This document shows, piece by piece, positions 9,165 to 18,580 of a stretch of DNA of 64,000 nucleotides (positions are counted from its first letter, which is position 1; each line of letters opens with the position of its first letter). The notes beneath the pieces were generated by a model. The model searched no databases. It saw only the letters and a program-made list of their open reading frames with translations, and was not told where the DNA came from. The DNA is taken from assembly GCF_008124865.1 (NCBI RefSeq), contig NZ_VNHY01000003.1, positions 280,082-344,081 of the forward strand. The letters are read 5' to 3'. The position numbers were made by a program, and so were the translations under genes. This DNA comes from Fodinibius salinus (GTDB taxonomy: Bacteria > Bacteroidota > Rhodothermia > Balneolales > Balneolaceae).

Positions 9165-10400
9165 CTAAACAGCCGTTTTTTCATATTGTTCAATAGTCTT
9201 CTTAATGATCTTGATACAATTATAAAGTTGTTCTTCAGTCATAACAAGAGGAGGTGCAAAGCGAATGATATTGCCGTGCGTAGGTTTGGCTAGGAGTCCA
9301 TTTTCTTTTAGTTGCAGGCAAATATTCCAGGCAGTATCACTATCTTCAGAGTCATTAATCACAATGGCATTAAGCAGTCCTTTTCCTCTTACGAGCGTTA
9401 CCAAATCCGACTGTTCAACAAGTTTATTCATTTCTTCGCGAAAGATTGCCCCTAGCTGTTCTGCATTTTCAGCAAGCTTTTCATCTTCAATAACTTGAAG
9501 TGCTTCCATAGCTACAGCACAAGAAAGCGGATTACCACCATAGGTAGAGCCGTGTTCACCGGGCCGCAGACATTCCATTACAGGATCATCAGCCAGTACT
9601 GCTGATACCGGATAAGCCCCACCAGACAATGCTTTCCCCAAGATTACAATATCAGGATGCACATTTTCATGATCTACGCAAAGCATTTTACCAGTTCGGG
9701 CAATGCCGGTTTGAATTTCATCAGCAATAAAAAGTGTATCGTACTTCTCACACAGTTCAGCTGCTCTTTTAAGATAACCGTCATCGGGAACAACCACGCC
9801 GGCTTCACCCTGTATAGGTTCTACCATAAATCCTGCTACATTTTTTTCTTGCAGTGCCTGTTCCAGCGCTTCCAAATCATTATAGGGTACAGAAACAAAA
9901 CCAGGAGTGTAGGGGCCAAAATTTTTGCGTGCCACTGGGTCATTCGAGAAAGAGATGATACTGGTTGTTCGACCGTGGAAATTACCTTTGGCAACAATGA
10001 TTGTTGCTTGTTCCGGTGTCAGGTTTTGCTTTTCATACGACCATTTTCGGCAGAGCTTAATGGCTGTCTCCACGCCCTCAGCTCCCGTATTCATTGGCAA
10101 CAATTTGTCGTATCCAAAAAGATCGTGCATGTATTTTTCATATCTGCCGAGCTGATCACTGTGGAAAGCACGTGAGACCAACGTTAATTTTTCGGCCTGA
10201 TTTTTTAATGTTTCTACAATTCGGGGATGGCAATGTCCCTGGTTAACTGCCGAATAGGCTGATAAAAAATCATAATATTTATTACCCTCAGGATCCCATA
10301 CATGTACGCCTTTACCTTTTGATAATACAACAGGCAATGGATGGTAATTATGAGCTCCGTAATACTGTTCTAGTTCTATGGCTTGTGGGGTAGAAATCAT
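9165..10400 (-). CDS. rocD: Ornithine--oxo-acid aminotransferase
   Basis: 411 aa class-III aminotransferase. It moves the delta-amino group of ornithine to 2-oxoglutarate, giving glutamate semialdehyde, which links arginine/ornithine breakdown to proline and glutamate. Typical features are the N-terminal [53 protein letters not shown], cofactor Asp in [17 protein letters not shown] lysine in [17 protein letters not shown] and [12 protein letters not shown]. The length matches the family. It is divergent from the sodium symporter gene, with 216 bp between them. Confidence 0.95.
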   Translation of the reverse strand: MISTPQAIELEQYYGAHNYHPLPVVLSKGKGVHVWDPEGNKYYDFLSAYSAVNQGHCHPRIVETLKNQAEKLTLVSRAFHSDQLGRYEKYMHDLFGYDKLLPMNTGAEGVETAIKLCRKWSYEKQNLTPEQATIIVAKGNFHGRTTSIISFSNDPVARKNFGPYTPGFVSVPYNDLEALEQALQEKNVAGFMVEPIQGEAGVVVPDDGYLKRAAELCEKYDTLFIADEIQTGIARTGKMLCVDHENVHPDIVILGKALSGGAYPVSAVLADDPVMECLRPGEHGSTYGGNPLSCAVAMEALQVIEDEKLAENAEQLGAIFREEMNKLVEQSDLVTLVRGKGLLNAIVINDSEDSDTAWNICLQLKENGLLAKPTHGNIIRFAPPLVMTEEQLYNCIKIIKKTIEQYEKTAV

Positions 10401-10503
10401 AAATACTTATTAATTAAAAATGGTATATAAAATAGAATGATTTTTGGTCAAGAAAAATTGCTTTGGTGATATTATAATATATTGCAGAAAGGCCGAACTG
10501 AAA

Positions 10504-10536
10504 TTTGGTATTTACATCTGTTTACGGCTATATTAA
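10504..10536 (+). promoter_or_regulatory. Weak candidate promoter for the symporter operon
   Basis: TTTG (10504-10507), 21 bases, then TATATTAA (10529-10536), a partial match to TAnnTTTG. If used, the transcript would begin just before the hairpin at 10546. A 12-bp palindrome, ATATTATAATAT (10469-10480), lies further upstream. Confidence 0.3.
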
Positions 10537-10545
10537 GTGCAAATT

Positions 10546-10578
10546 AAAACCCTTGAGCTGTAATACTCAAGGGTTTTT
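10546..10578 (+). terminator. T-tailed hairpin in the divergent rocD/symporter intergenic region
   Basis: A perfect 12-bp stem, AAAACCCTTGAG (10546-10557) with CTCAAGGGTTTT (10566-10577), loop of 8, then T and CT. It has terminator form, yet no gene ends here: the neighbours point away from each other and the symporter ATG is 39 bases downstream. It may be an attenuator, the end of a short transcript, or a stabilising 5' leader hairpin. Confidence 0.6.
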
Positions 10579-10616
10579 CTATTAGATAGAAGTCCAATTT
10601 ATTCGACAATTGTTAT

Positions 10617-12164
10617 ATGCATTGGATTGACCTGACGATTATTGGCTGTTATATGGTAGCCATGTTAGGTTTTGGGTTATTCTTTTTGAAAAAAAATGAA
10701 GGAGCTGATGACTATTATGTAGGCGGTCGCAACATGGGTAGTCTGCACGTTGGCCTTTCAGTTGTTGCTACTGACGTCGGCGGTGGATTCTCTATTGGTC
10801 TTGGTGGCTTGGGTTTTGTGATGGGCCTATCGGGATCATGGATGCTCTTTACAGGTTTGATTGGTGCTTGGCTTGCCGCTGTGCTTCTTATCCCAAAAGT
10901 GAAAGGGAATAAAGCCTTTGATAATGCTTACACCTTTCCAGAAGTTTTTAAGTATTATTTTAATCCTAAAGTAGCTTTGGTAGCCGGTATTATTTCGGCA
11001 GTGGGATACGCTGGTTTTACAAGCTCTCAGATTTTAGCCGGCGCGAAGCTGGCAACAGGCACTTTCGCTGATCTGGACTTACAAACAGCACTTATTATTA
11101 TGGGGTCTGTAGCCGTACTTTATACCGTAATGGGCGGGCTCAAAGCTGTTATTTACACTGATACCGTACAGTGGGCCATCCTAATGGTCGGACTCATTTT
11201 TGTAGGTATTCCTATATCATACTATGCCGTGGGCGGCTGGGAAGCTATTTCACAAACTGTTGATCCGGCTCTGCTTTCAATGACAAATATGGATTGGCAA
11301 CGCGTGGTGTACTGGGCAGTCACGATTATTCCTATCTGGTTTGTAGGCATGACGTTGTACCAGCGCATTTACGCTTGTAATGACGAGGAAACGGCTAAGC
11401 GAGCCTGGTATTTAGCCGGACTTTTTGAATGGCCGGTGATGGCATTTATGGGTATTTCCTTAGGACTGTTTGCTAAAGTGGGTGCTGCTCAAGGCATGTT
11501 CGATTATTTAGGTGTTGCAAACGCTGCCGAGGCCGATCCTGAAACTGGTCTCCCTATGCTGTTACGTACCGTACTGCCCGTTGGACTTATGGGGATTATG
11601 ATGAGCGCCTATTTTTCGGCTATACTCTCTACCGCAGATAGTTGTCTGATGGCCGCATCCGGTAATGTAGTTTCCGATATTATTGGTTATTTTAAAGATG
11701 TTGACCATGACAGCGATACCTTTTTGCGGTTTTCGCAGATAACGACCCTTATCATTGGTGCCGGAGCATTATTAATAGCTACAAGAATGACTAATGTGCT
11801 TAATCTAATGCTGTACTCATATGCATTTATGGTATCAGGATTGTTCGTACCTATTTTGGGTGCACTTTACTGGCCCAAGAGTAGCAGCACAGGTGCAATT
11901 GCAGCTATGATCTTAGGCGGGGGAACAACACTGGCGCTGGAACTTTTGCTGCAAACTATTGTTTTAAACCTTCAAGTTATACCATTGTTTAATTTACCGA
12001 AAATTGTTTGGTCTATAGAAAAACTACCTGCCGGACTAGATGCTAACGTATTTGGTATTAGTGTTTCAGCGATCGTATTCTTTGTTGTTTCACTGATCTT
12101 TCCCGATAGTAAGGGATCAAAAGCCGAAGTACAGGCACAAGAAAATATTAATGCAACTGCTTAA
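10617..12164 (+). CDS. Sodium:solute symporter (SSS family)
   Basis: 515 aa with about 13 hydrophobic helices. The N-terminus, DDYYVGGRNMGSLHVGLSVVATDVGGG, is the SSS signature around the first sodium-binding helices. MMSAYFSAILSTADSCLMAASGNVVSD in the middle is the conserved segment that supplies sodium ligands. It imports a solute with sodium across the inner membrane; the substrate cannot be read from sequence. It heads a co-directional block with GNAT, racemase, peptidase and deacylase genes, and its stop overlaps the neighbourhood of the GNAT start, so they are probably one transcript. The context suggests an amino acid or small peptide as substrate (inference). Confidence 0.9.
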   Translation: MHWIDLTIIGCYMVAMLGFGLFFLKKNEGADDYYVGGRNMGSLHVGLSVVATDVGGGFSIGLGGLGFVMGLSGSWMLFTGLIGAWLAAVLLIPKVKGNKAFDNAYTFPEVFKYYFNPKVALVAGIISAVGYAGFTSSQILAGAKLATGTFADLDLQTALIIMGSVAVLYTVMGGLKAVIYTDTVQWAILMVGLIFVGIPISYYAVGGWEAISQTVDPALLSMTNMDWQRVVYWAVTIIPIWFVGMTLYQRIYACNDEETAKRAWYLAGLFEWPVMAFMGISLGLFAKVGAAQGMFDYLGVANAAEADPETGLPMLLRTVLPVGLMGIMMSAYFSAILSTADSCLMAASGNVVSDIIGYFKDVDHDSDTFLRFSQITTLIIGAGALLIATRMTNVLNLMLYSYAFMVSGLFVPILGALYWPKSSSTGAIAAMILGGGTTLALELLLQTIVLNLQVIPLFNLPKIVWSIEKLPAGLDANVFGISVSAIVFFVVSLIFPDSKGSKAEVQAQENINATA

Positions 12165-12165
12165 C

Positions 12166-12606
12166 ATGGAATTTGATATTATACAATCTGATATCCAGAA
12201 TCCCACAGCTTTTAGTCGCGAAGATATCGCAGACTTTTTGTATGAACATCTAGATGAATATGGAGATGAAAAAAAGCATATATTATCGTGCATCAGTTAT
12301 GCATATGGAGATAAAGAAGCTCAGGACGGTTTTATTTTAGTTGCCCATAAGGAGGATCAAATTTTAGGTACGGTAATTATTAACGATACCAACATGGCTG
12401 GCTTTATTCCCGAGCATATTTTGGTGTATATTGCCGTAGCGTCTGAGGCACGCGGACAGGGATTGGGTAAAAAACTGATGGAACGAATTATTGACGAAAC
12501 CGAAGGAGATATAGCGCTGCATGTTGAGCCCGACAATCCTGCCAAGCACCTGTATGAGAAATACGGGTTTACGAACAAATATTTAGAAATGAGACTTAAG
12601 AAATAG
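12166..12606 (+). CDS. GNAT-family N-acetyltransferase
   Basis: 146 aa from the ATG at 12166, one base after the symporter stop. An ATG at 12151, overlapping the symporter by 14 bases, is an alternative. The acetyl-CoA pyrophosphate loop is ARGQGLGKKLMERI; the strand before it is LVYIAVASEA; the C-terminal NPAKHLYEKYGF is the usual GNAT strand-helix end. The N-terminal third is acidic and not typical. The acceptor is unknown. Tight packing between symporter and racemase genes suggests it acetylates an amino compound handled by this operon, perhaps opposite to the M20 deacylase downstream (inference). Confidence 0.85.
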   Translation: MEFDIIQSDIQNPTAFSREDIADFLYEHLDEYGDEKKHILSCISYAYGDKEAQDGFILVAHKEDQILGTVIINDTNMAGFIPEHILVYIAVASEARGQGLGKKLMERIIDETEGDIALHVEPDNPAKHLYEKYGFTNKYLEMRLKK

Positions 12607-12609
12607 GGA

Positions 12610-13680
12610 ATGGCCTATTTAAAACTGTATCGTGATAAACTACGCGATAACTACGATTATCTCGATAATCTGTTCAAAGAAAATGGCATCAAGTGGGGTA
12701 TTACCACAAAGCTGCTCTGTGGACATGAAGAATATTTGAAAGAAGTAGCTGATCTTGGGATTGGTGAAATGCTTGATTCCCGGATCAGCAACCTGAAAAA
12801 GATTAAGGAGATTGACCCCAATACTCTGACGACATATATCAAGCCACCGCCGAGAGATATTATCGATTCGGTGGTAAAATATGCTGATGTGAGTCTTAAT
12901 ACTGAGCTTTCTACGCTCCACGCTCTTTCCGAAGAGGCCCAACGGCAGGATAAAATTCATAAGGTCATTATCATGATTGAGTTGGGTGACCTGCGAGAAG
13001 GGGTGATCAGGGAAAATTTGATCGATTTCTATGAGAAAGTTTTTAAGCTCACCAATATCGAAGTGATTGGGATTGGTGCCAATCTCAATTGCATGCACGG
13101 GGTAATGCCTGATGAGGATAAGCTGATTCAGCTTTCACTTTATAAACAGATTATTGAGCTTCGCTTTGATAAAAACATCCCCTTGGTATCCGGTGGAACA
13201 ACAGTGACCATACCACTACTTTTGCGTAACCAGCTGCCCAGCGGCGTGAATCATTTTAGAGTAGGGGAGGCTCTGTTCTTTGGAAAGAATTTATTTACAG
13301 AGGGCACGATCGAAGGGATGCATAATGATGTTCTTGAGCTTTATTCGCAGGTTATTGAAATAGCCGAAAAACCCAAAGTGCCCAGTGGAGAACTGGGTTT
13401 GGATCCACAGGGAGAAAGGACTGAAATTGACGAAGATCAGCTGGGAGAAACTTCCTATCGCGCCATCTTGGATATTGGATACCTGGATATTAATCCCGAC
13501 CATCTTATAGATATAGAAGGGAATGTTGAAATTGCCGATGCCAGCTCGGATATGCTTATTCTTGATGTGGGTGAAAATGAAGCCGGCTACGAGGTTGGTG
13601 ACTTTATTCGTTTTCGAATGAAATACATGGGAGCCCTTGGTATTATGAACTCCGACTATATTGATAAAATTGTAGAGTAA
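12610..13680 (+). CDS. Ornithine-racemase-like PLP enzyme (alanine racemase N-terminal fold)
   Basis: 356 aa. The N-terminal TIM-barrel domain resembles alanine racemase, but the PLP lysine is in WGITTKLLCGH (Lys34), the form seen in ornithine racemase and YhfX-type enzymes, instead of VKADAYGHG. NCMHGVMPDEDKL, PLVSGGTTVTIPLL and FRVGEALFFGKN match the alanine/ornithine racemase group. The C-terminal part is short and lacks the canonical alanine racemase tyrosine motif. It starts 3 bases after the GNAT stop. Ornithine racemisation is plausible given the nearby ornithine and lysine aminotransferase genes, but substrate is inferred; another amino acid is possible. Confidence 0.78.
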   Translation: MAYLKLYRDKLRDNYDYLDNLFKENGIKWGITTKLLCGHEEYLKEVADLGIGEMLDSRISNLKKIKEIDPNTLTTYIKPPPRDIIDSVVKYADVSLNTELSTLHALSEEAQRQDKIHKVIIMIELGDLREGVIRENLIDFYEKVFKLTNIEVIGIGANLNCMHGVMPDEDKLIQLSLYKQIIELRFDKNIPLVSGGTTVTIPLLLRNQLPSGVNHFRVGEALFFGKNLFTEGTIEGMHNDVLELYSQVIEIAEKPKVPSGELGLDPQGERTEIDEDQLGETSYRAILDIGYLDINPDHLIDIEGNVEIADASSDMLILDVGENEAGYEVGDFIRFRMKYMGALGIMNSDYIDKIVE

Positions 13681-13755
13681 CAATTTTGTCACTCTGTCCG
13701 TTAATAGCATGTTGCTTAGTATTTCTTTAGGATATAAATAGTTTAATTTTAATCT

Positions 13756-14352
13756 ATGTCCGACTTATCTGATTATAGTTTTTCAAAAGTAATGGATTAT
13801 CCGGATGATCCGGAAGCATTTTATATATTTGATTTTTCTGGCGGATATGATGAAGCATTTATCCGAGAACAGGGTTGGGGAATTGGCCGATATAACGAAG
13901 AGCGTACCGATATGTATAATACGCCTTTGTTTGATGGTCGCAGGAATATCCACATGGGTATTGACATCTGGGCATCGGCAGGGGAGCCCGTTTTCTCTTT
14001 TTGGGAGGGGCTAGTTGTTTATAAACAACAAAACGACAACGACGGTGACTACGGTCCTACTATTGTTATCAAGTACAATTTTGATAATGAAGATTTATTT
14101 GCCTTATATGGACACTTGTCCCGCGAATCTTTGGAGATGGTAAAAGTAGGAGGTGAGATTGCAAAAGGACAGCAGATTGCCACTCTCGGTAGCGAAAAAG
14201 TCAACGGAGGGTGGGAGCCTCATCTTCATTTTCAACTTTCGGTTGATGATCCCAAAGAAGCCGATATGCCCGGTGTAGTTTCAGAAAAAAATAGAGAAGA
14301 GGCGTTAGAAAAGTACCCAGATCCCCGAATAATATTAGGAGATTTGTATTAA
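13756..14352 (+). CDS. M23 (LytM-type) peptidase domain protein without signal peptide
   Basis: 198 aa. Zinc-ligand motifs of M23 metallopeptidases are present: HMGIDIW (His and Asp, about residues 70-76), LYGHLSR, and HLHFQLS (about 156-162). WASAGEPVFSFWEGLVV and GDYGPTIVIKY are the usual beta-sheet core. Such enzymes cleave glycine-rich or peptidoglycan cross-link peptides outside the cytoplasm, yet no signal peptide or lipobox is visible here. It may act on imported peptides, or leave by another route. It lies 75 bp after the racemase gene in the same direction. Confidence 0.85.
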   Translation: MSDLSDYSFSKVMDYPDDPEAFYIFDFSGGYDEAFIREQGWGIGRYNEERTDMYNTPLFDGRRNIHMGIDIWASAGEPVFSFWEGLVVYKQQNDNDGDYGPTIVIKYNFDNEDLFALYGHLSRESLEMVKVGGEIAKGQQIATLGSEKVNGGWEPHLHFQLSVDDPKEADMPGVVSEKNREEALEKYPDPRIILGDLY

Positions 14353-14458
14353 GTAAAAAGAAGAGTGTTTCTATCGTTTTACTCTTATTACCATTGGCAA
14401 TTCTGCGTGAAAATCCACTAATTAAGCATTGTGGAAATTTAGAGTTAGAATGTACAGC

Positions 14459-15616
14459 ATGCCTTTTAATATTGACAGTGATCTTACAGAATTAACGAGC
14501 ATTCGGCATCATCTTCATTCCATTGCAGAAATTTCGGGGAATGAACAAAAAACCAGTAAATTTATTACAGATTTTTTGGAAGAAACGGCCCCCCATCATC
14601 TGCAAACCGGCATTGGGGGAGAGGGAATTTTAGCTACCTATAAGGGAGACCATACAGGCCCACATATTTTGCTGCGTTCCGAACTTGATGCGTTGCCCAT
14701 TCCCGACATAAATGATGTTGATTACCAGTCAAAGACTGAAGGCGTTGGTCACAAGTGCGGCCACGATGGACACATGACTATATTATGTGGAGTGGCTCAG
14801 TTATTGGCTCAAAACCCTTTAGAAACCGGAAAGGTATCACTGCTTTTTCAGCCAGCCGAAGAAACGGGACAGGGAGCGTCAAGGGTTGTTGAGGATGAAA
14901 AATTTCAAGATTTATCGCCAGATTATTGTTTTGCTTTGCACAATCTTCCGGGCTTTCAGAAGCACCAGATTATTGTTCGTAAAGATGTATTTGCAGCAGC
15001 ATCAGTAGGATGTATTATTCGCCTCAAAGGGGCAACGGCGCATGCTGCCCATCCCGAAGAAGGTAAGAGTCCGGCATTGGCGATGGCGCAAATGGTTGAA
15101 GCGTTTTCGGCTATTCCTCAATTCTACAGTTCACTAGAGCAGGCCGCAAAGGTAACGGTTATTAATGCCGACCTGGGGGAGCGAGCTTTCGGTACTTCTC
15201 CCGGTGAGGCAACTGTCATGGCCACACTTCGCGCCTATGATGATAACGTCTTGGCCAACTTGAAAGAACAGTGCCTGCGTATTGCCAACCATACTGCAAA
15301 AACGTATGAACTTGCTATTGATCATGAATGGGTAGAGGAATTTCCTTCAACGATTAATAATAGTGAGGCCGTAGATTATATAACTTCAGCTGCTCAGAAT
15401 TTAGAGCATAAGTTAAATGTAAAACAGTATCCGTTTAGCTGGTCAGAAGACTTTGGTCATATCACGGCGGAGATTTCAGGTGCTATGTTTGGATTAGGAG
15501 CAGGAAAAGAGCAGCCTGCTTTGCACGCCGAGGATTATGACTTTCCTGATGAAATTATTTCCACTGGAATTTCAATGTTTATGCAAATTGTAACAGAGGT
15601 ATTGAACGAATCATGA
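14459..15616 (+). CDS. M20-family amidohydrolase / N-acyl amino acid deacylase
   Basis: 385 aa from ATG 14459; ATG 14450 and TTG 14429 are in-frame alternatives. M20D signature: LRSELDALPI (metal-bridging region), GVGHKCGHDGHMTIL with the Cys and His ligands, FQPAEETGQGAS, and a dimerisation domain with ATAHAAHPEEGKSPALAM. WSEDFGHI near the C-terminus replaces the usual SEDF segment and is intact. The family removes acyl groups from amino acids (hippurate, N-acetyl-diaminopimelate, indole-acetyl-amino acids). Its stop overlaps the next racemase start by 4 bases (ATGA), so the two are translationally coupled, pointing to deacylation and racemisation of one substrate (inference). Confidence 0.88.
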   Translation: MPFNIDSDLTELTSIRHHLHSIAEISGNEQKTSKFITDFLEETAPHHLQTGIGGEGILATYKGDHTGPHILLRSELDALPIPDINDVDYQSKTEGVGHKCGHDGHMTILCGVAQLLAQNPLETGKVSLLFQPAEETGQGASRVVEDEKFQDLSPDYCFALHNLPGFQKHQIIVRKDVFAAASVGCIIRLKGATAHAAHPEEGKSPALAMAQMVEAFSAIPQFYSSLEQAAKVTVINADLGERAFGTSPGEATVMATLRAYDDNVLANLKEQCLRIANHTAKTYELAIDHEWVEEFPSTINNSEAVDYITSAAQNLEHKLNVKQYPFSWSEDFGHITAEISGAMFGLGAGKEQPALHAEDYDFPDEIISTGISMFMQIVTEVLNES

Positions 15617-16788
15617 AGAATGCTTTATATCCATCCCGTATTGAGCTGAGTAAATCATCTTTTGAGAAAAATGTTTCATTTCTACAGGATTACGTTGGTA
15701 AGGATGTGGTGTTTAGTTCTGTCATCAAGGGGAATGCCTATGGGCACGGGATCGAAGATTTTGTGCCTATGGCAGAGGAGTGCGGAGTGCGTCATTTTTC
15801 AGTTTTTAGTTCTGATGAAGCTCGTAAAGCTTGTCGAGCTAAAAATTACGAGGAGACCCACGTTATGATTATGGGGATGATCAATAATGGTGCGCTGGGC
15901 TGGGCCATCGAAAATGATGTCTCCTTTTTTGTGTTTGAACTTAATAGGTTAAAGGCAGCTATCGAGGAAGCCGATCGTATTGGCAAGCAAGCACGGATCC
16001 ATCTGCATCTTGAGACCGGCATGAACAGGCTGGGACTCGAAGAGCATAAATTTGAAGAAGCGGTCTCACTCATCAAGAAATATAGGCAACATTTACAGCT
16101 CGATGGAATTTGCACACATTATGCTGGAGCTGAGAGTGTTGGGAATTATGTGCGTATTCAAGAGCAAATTGAAAATTTTGAGGAATATTGCGATTGGTTT
16201 GAAGAGCGTGATATAAATCCAAAACATCGTCATACAGCTTGTTCTGCTTCGGCTCTTAACTATCCAGAGACGATTATGGACTTGGTGCGCATAGGTATCT
16301 CCCAGTATGGATTCTGGCCCAATCGTGAAACCTACATGAACTTTGTCAAACGATATCCTGATGTGCAGGCCAAGCACAAAGATCCGCTGGAACGTGTATT
16401 GACTTGGAAAAGCCAAATAATGAGCACGAAGAAGGTTCCTGCCGGTGAGTTTGTGGGATACGGCAATACTTATTTAACCAGTCGCGACCAAGAAATTGCC
16501 AGCATACCTATTGGTTATTCACACGGTTTTGGTCGTAACTTAACAAACGTAGGGATTGTATTGGTAAAAGGAGAGCGCGCACCAGTGGCAGGACTTGTTA
16601 ATATGAATCTACTCACCATCGACATTACGGATATCCCCGAGGTATCTAAAGGAGATGAAGTGGTTATAATTGGTAAGCAAGGTGATCAAGAGATGACTGT
16701 TGCATCCTTTAGTGAGATGAGAAACTTCATGAATTATGAAGTGCTGGTACAGATACCGTCTTCTATACCGAGGTTCGTGGTAAAGTAA
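15613..16788 (+). CDS. Divergent alanine-racemase-family enzyme
   Basis: 391 aa. The PLP lysine is Lys39 in VIKGNAYGHG, where Alr normally has VKADAYGHG. The second catalytic Tyr motif is GYGNTY, and the downstream GYSHGFGR differs from GYADGYPR. The Met-Asp of Alr reads Met-Asn (NMNLLTID). It has both Alr domains, so it is probably an active racemase, but these changes and a canonical Alr at 37291 suggest a different or broader substrate. It overlaps the M20 deacylase stop by 4 bases and ends the 10.6-16.8 kb block. The assignment to the fold is firm; substrate is not. Confidence 0.82.
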   Translation: MKNALYPSRIELSKSSFEKNVSFLQDYVGKDVVFSSVIKGNAYGHGIEDFVPMAEECGVRHFSVFSSDEARKACRAKNYEETHVMIMGMINNGALGWAIENDVSFFVFELNRLKAAIEEADRIGKQARIHLHLETGMNRLGLEEHKFEEAVSLIKKYRQHLQLDGICTHYAGAESVGNYVRIQEQIENFEEYCDWFEERDINPKHRHTACSASALNYPETIMDLVRIGISQYGFWPNRETYMNFVKRYPDVQAKHKDPLERVLTWKSQIMSTKKVPAGEFVGYGNTYLTSRDQEIASIPIGYSHGFGRNLTNVGIVLVKGERAPVAGLVNMNLLTIDITDIPEVSKGDEVVIIGKQGDQEMTVASFSEMRNFMNYEVLVQIPSSIPRFVVK

Positions 16789-16951
16789 AACCTACATTCC
16801 CGGTATCATTAGGCTACTCATTTTCTGTTGAATTGCAGGTATACTTTAAATCTATTTTCTAATTATTGTAAGTAATATTAAACTAGTGATATAGTTTGTT
16901 TGCCTAACAGAGTTTTTGGAGTACTAACCAATTGGATATGTTCTTCAATAA

Positions 16952-16985
16952 AAAAGCCCGTCACCTTAACAGGCGACGGGCTTTT
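16952..16985. terminator. Bidirectional intrinsic terminator
   Basis: AAAAGCCCGTC (16952-16962) pairs with GACGGGCTTTT (16975-16985), and an inner CCT/AGG extends the stem. A/T runs on both sides serve the converging racemase block and susD. Confidence 0.85.
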
Positions 16986-17009
16986 GAAATTGCTAGACAA
17001 TTTTAAGAG

Positions 17010-18569
17010 TTATGATCCCCCTCCATATCCAGGATTCTGTTGGATATTTGGATTTGCATTAAGTTCGCTCTGAGGGATAGGGAGAACATATTTATGGCTT
17101 TGCCCAGGTACGGGGCCGTCACAAGCACTATAGTTTGAACATCCACGAATACCTGTGACCGTTTCATCGCGGTCAATTTCGGCATTTGCAGTTGGTCCCA
17201 TACGCCGGAGATCAAACCAGCGATGCCCTTCAAATGCCAGCTCCTTACGACGTTCGGTAAGAATATCGGCGAACGCTTGCTGTTGATTGGCATAAGATGG
17301 TAACGGAGCACTATTCGATAAAGAACGTTCTGCACGTATTGTTTGGATGTCTTGTGCTGCACCGTTCAGATCCGGGCTAGATTTACCTGCACGGGCTTCA
17401 GCTCTGATCAGATACATTTCGGAAAGGCGAAATACCTTCTGATCGTTTAATAGTGGTGTGTCCTCACCGGATACATTTCCACTATATTTATATACAAAGT
17501 CGTGAGGTTCATCTGCTTGCACAGATGCCGGTAAATTTGCATTAGAAAATAGGTTTGTATAAAACCTAATGTCACCTGCAGAATAAAGGTTTGCAAGAGC
17601 CGCCTCTACAGTGTAATGGGCACCTGAATAGAATGCAACCTGCGCATATACATTACCAATATAGCCAGAACCTGCGGGAGTACCCACATTAGCTTGCTGG
17701 TCATAGGGATCCGCAAGTGTACGCTCTAACTTAAAGATGACCTCACCTGGTGAATCACTGCCAAACATTGGCGAATATGTACCAGTCAAATTACCACCTG
17801 AGACTGTACCGGTTGCCAGTGATATGCCACTGTTATTTATTACCTCTGTTGCCAGCGACTCAGCACGTGCATAGTTTTTCCGATATGTAGCAATACGGGC
17901 TTTTAATGCTGTAAGTGCTGCAGGGGTGAAGCGTGTAATATCTCCACCGGAAGCACTTGCATTATTTATTAAATTCTCAGCAGATTGGATATCATCGAGA
18001 ATTTGGCTAAAGGTTTCGCCCGTTGTATTACGCGTAGGTTTTACATCTTGGTCTTGTACTTCCGTAGATACGATAACACCCAGCGAGCTATTATCCGTGA
18101 TGTCTTCTGAGTAAAAGCTAAGTAGCTTAAAATGCTCAAAAGCACGCATAGCATATGCCTGACCAAGATAATCATCGTAGGCAGCTTGCTGGCTACTTTT
18201 AGGCTGTACATTTTGGGCTCCATTAATGAAGCGATTGATTTCATCAATTGAACTATAGCCACTGGTCCAAACAGTAGATGTAGCACTAGTGGTATTGAGC
18301 ACAAATTGATACTGTCCGCCAAGCCCTTGACCACCATTACCGGGACCGATCGTAATTTCATCGGTTCGCACGGAGTTGATGTAAACTTGGTCGTAGATAT
18401 CGACATTTGCATACAAACCGGAAAGGCTTAACTCTAAATCTTCCACTTTTTCAAAAGCTTGGTCTGCGGGAAGATTACCGGGTTGTTGAATGTCAGTGAC
18501 ACTGTCGCAACTGGCAAATGTAAATGCCAGTATAAAACTAAATAATAAAAGTCTATTTAAATTCTTCAT
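17010..18569 (-). CDS. SusD/RagB-family outer-membrane nutrient-binding lipoprotein
   Basis: 519 aa. Lipoprotein signal with lipobox FASC (Cys at about residue 20). The SusD features are the N-terminal PGNLPADQAFEKVEDLELSLSGLY helix, the TPR-like SQQAAYDDYLGQAYAMRAFEHFKLLSFY, and the C-terminal RRKELAFEGHRWFDLRRMG followed by HKYVLPIPQSELNANPNIQQNPGY. It caps the SusC barrel on the cell surface and binds the nutrient, often a glycan or peptide. It lies 11 bp after susC. No glycosidase gene is adjacent, so substrate is open. A strong terminator follows. Confidence 0.95.
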   Translation of the reverse strand: MKNLNRLLLFSFILAFTFASCDSVTDIQQPGNLPADQAFEKVEDLELSLSGLYANVDIYDQVYINSVRTDEITIGPGNGGQGLGGQYQFVLNTTSATSTVWTSGYSSIDEINRFINGAQNVQPKSSQQAAYDDYLGQAYAMRAFEHFKLLSFYSEDITDNSSLGVIVSTEVQDQDVKPTRNTTGETFSQILDDIQSAENLINNASASGGDITRFTPAALTALKARIATYRKNYARAESLATEVINNSGISLATGTVSGGNLTGTYSPMFGSDSPGEVIFKLERTLADPYDQQANVGTPAGSGYIGNVYAQVAFYSGAHYTVEAALANLYSAGDIRFYTNLFSNANLPASVQADEPHDFVYKYSGNVSGEDTPLLNDQKVFRLSEMYLIRAEARAGKSSPDLNGAAQDIQTIRAERSLSNSAPLPSYANQQQAFADILTERRKELAFEGHRWFDLRRMGPTANAEIDRDETVTGIRGCSNYSACDGPVPGQSHKYVLPIPQSELNANPNIQQNPGYGGGS

Positions 18570-18580
18570 TGTAATACGTT

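Noticed and set aside
17003..17362. Reverse-strand ORF at the 3' end of susD
   Set aside because: Out-of-frame shadow of the SusD gene.
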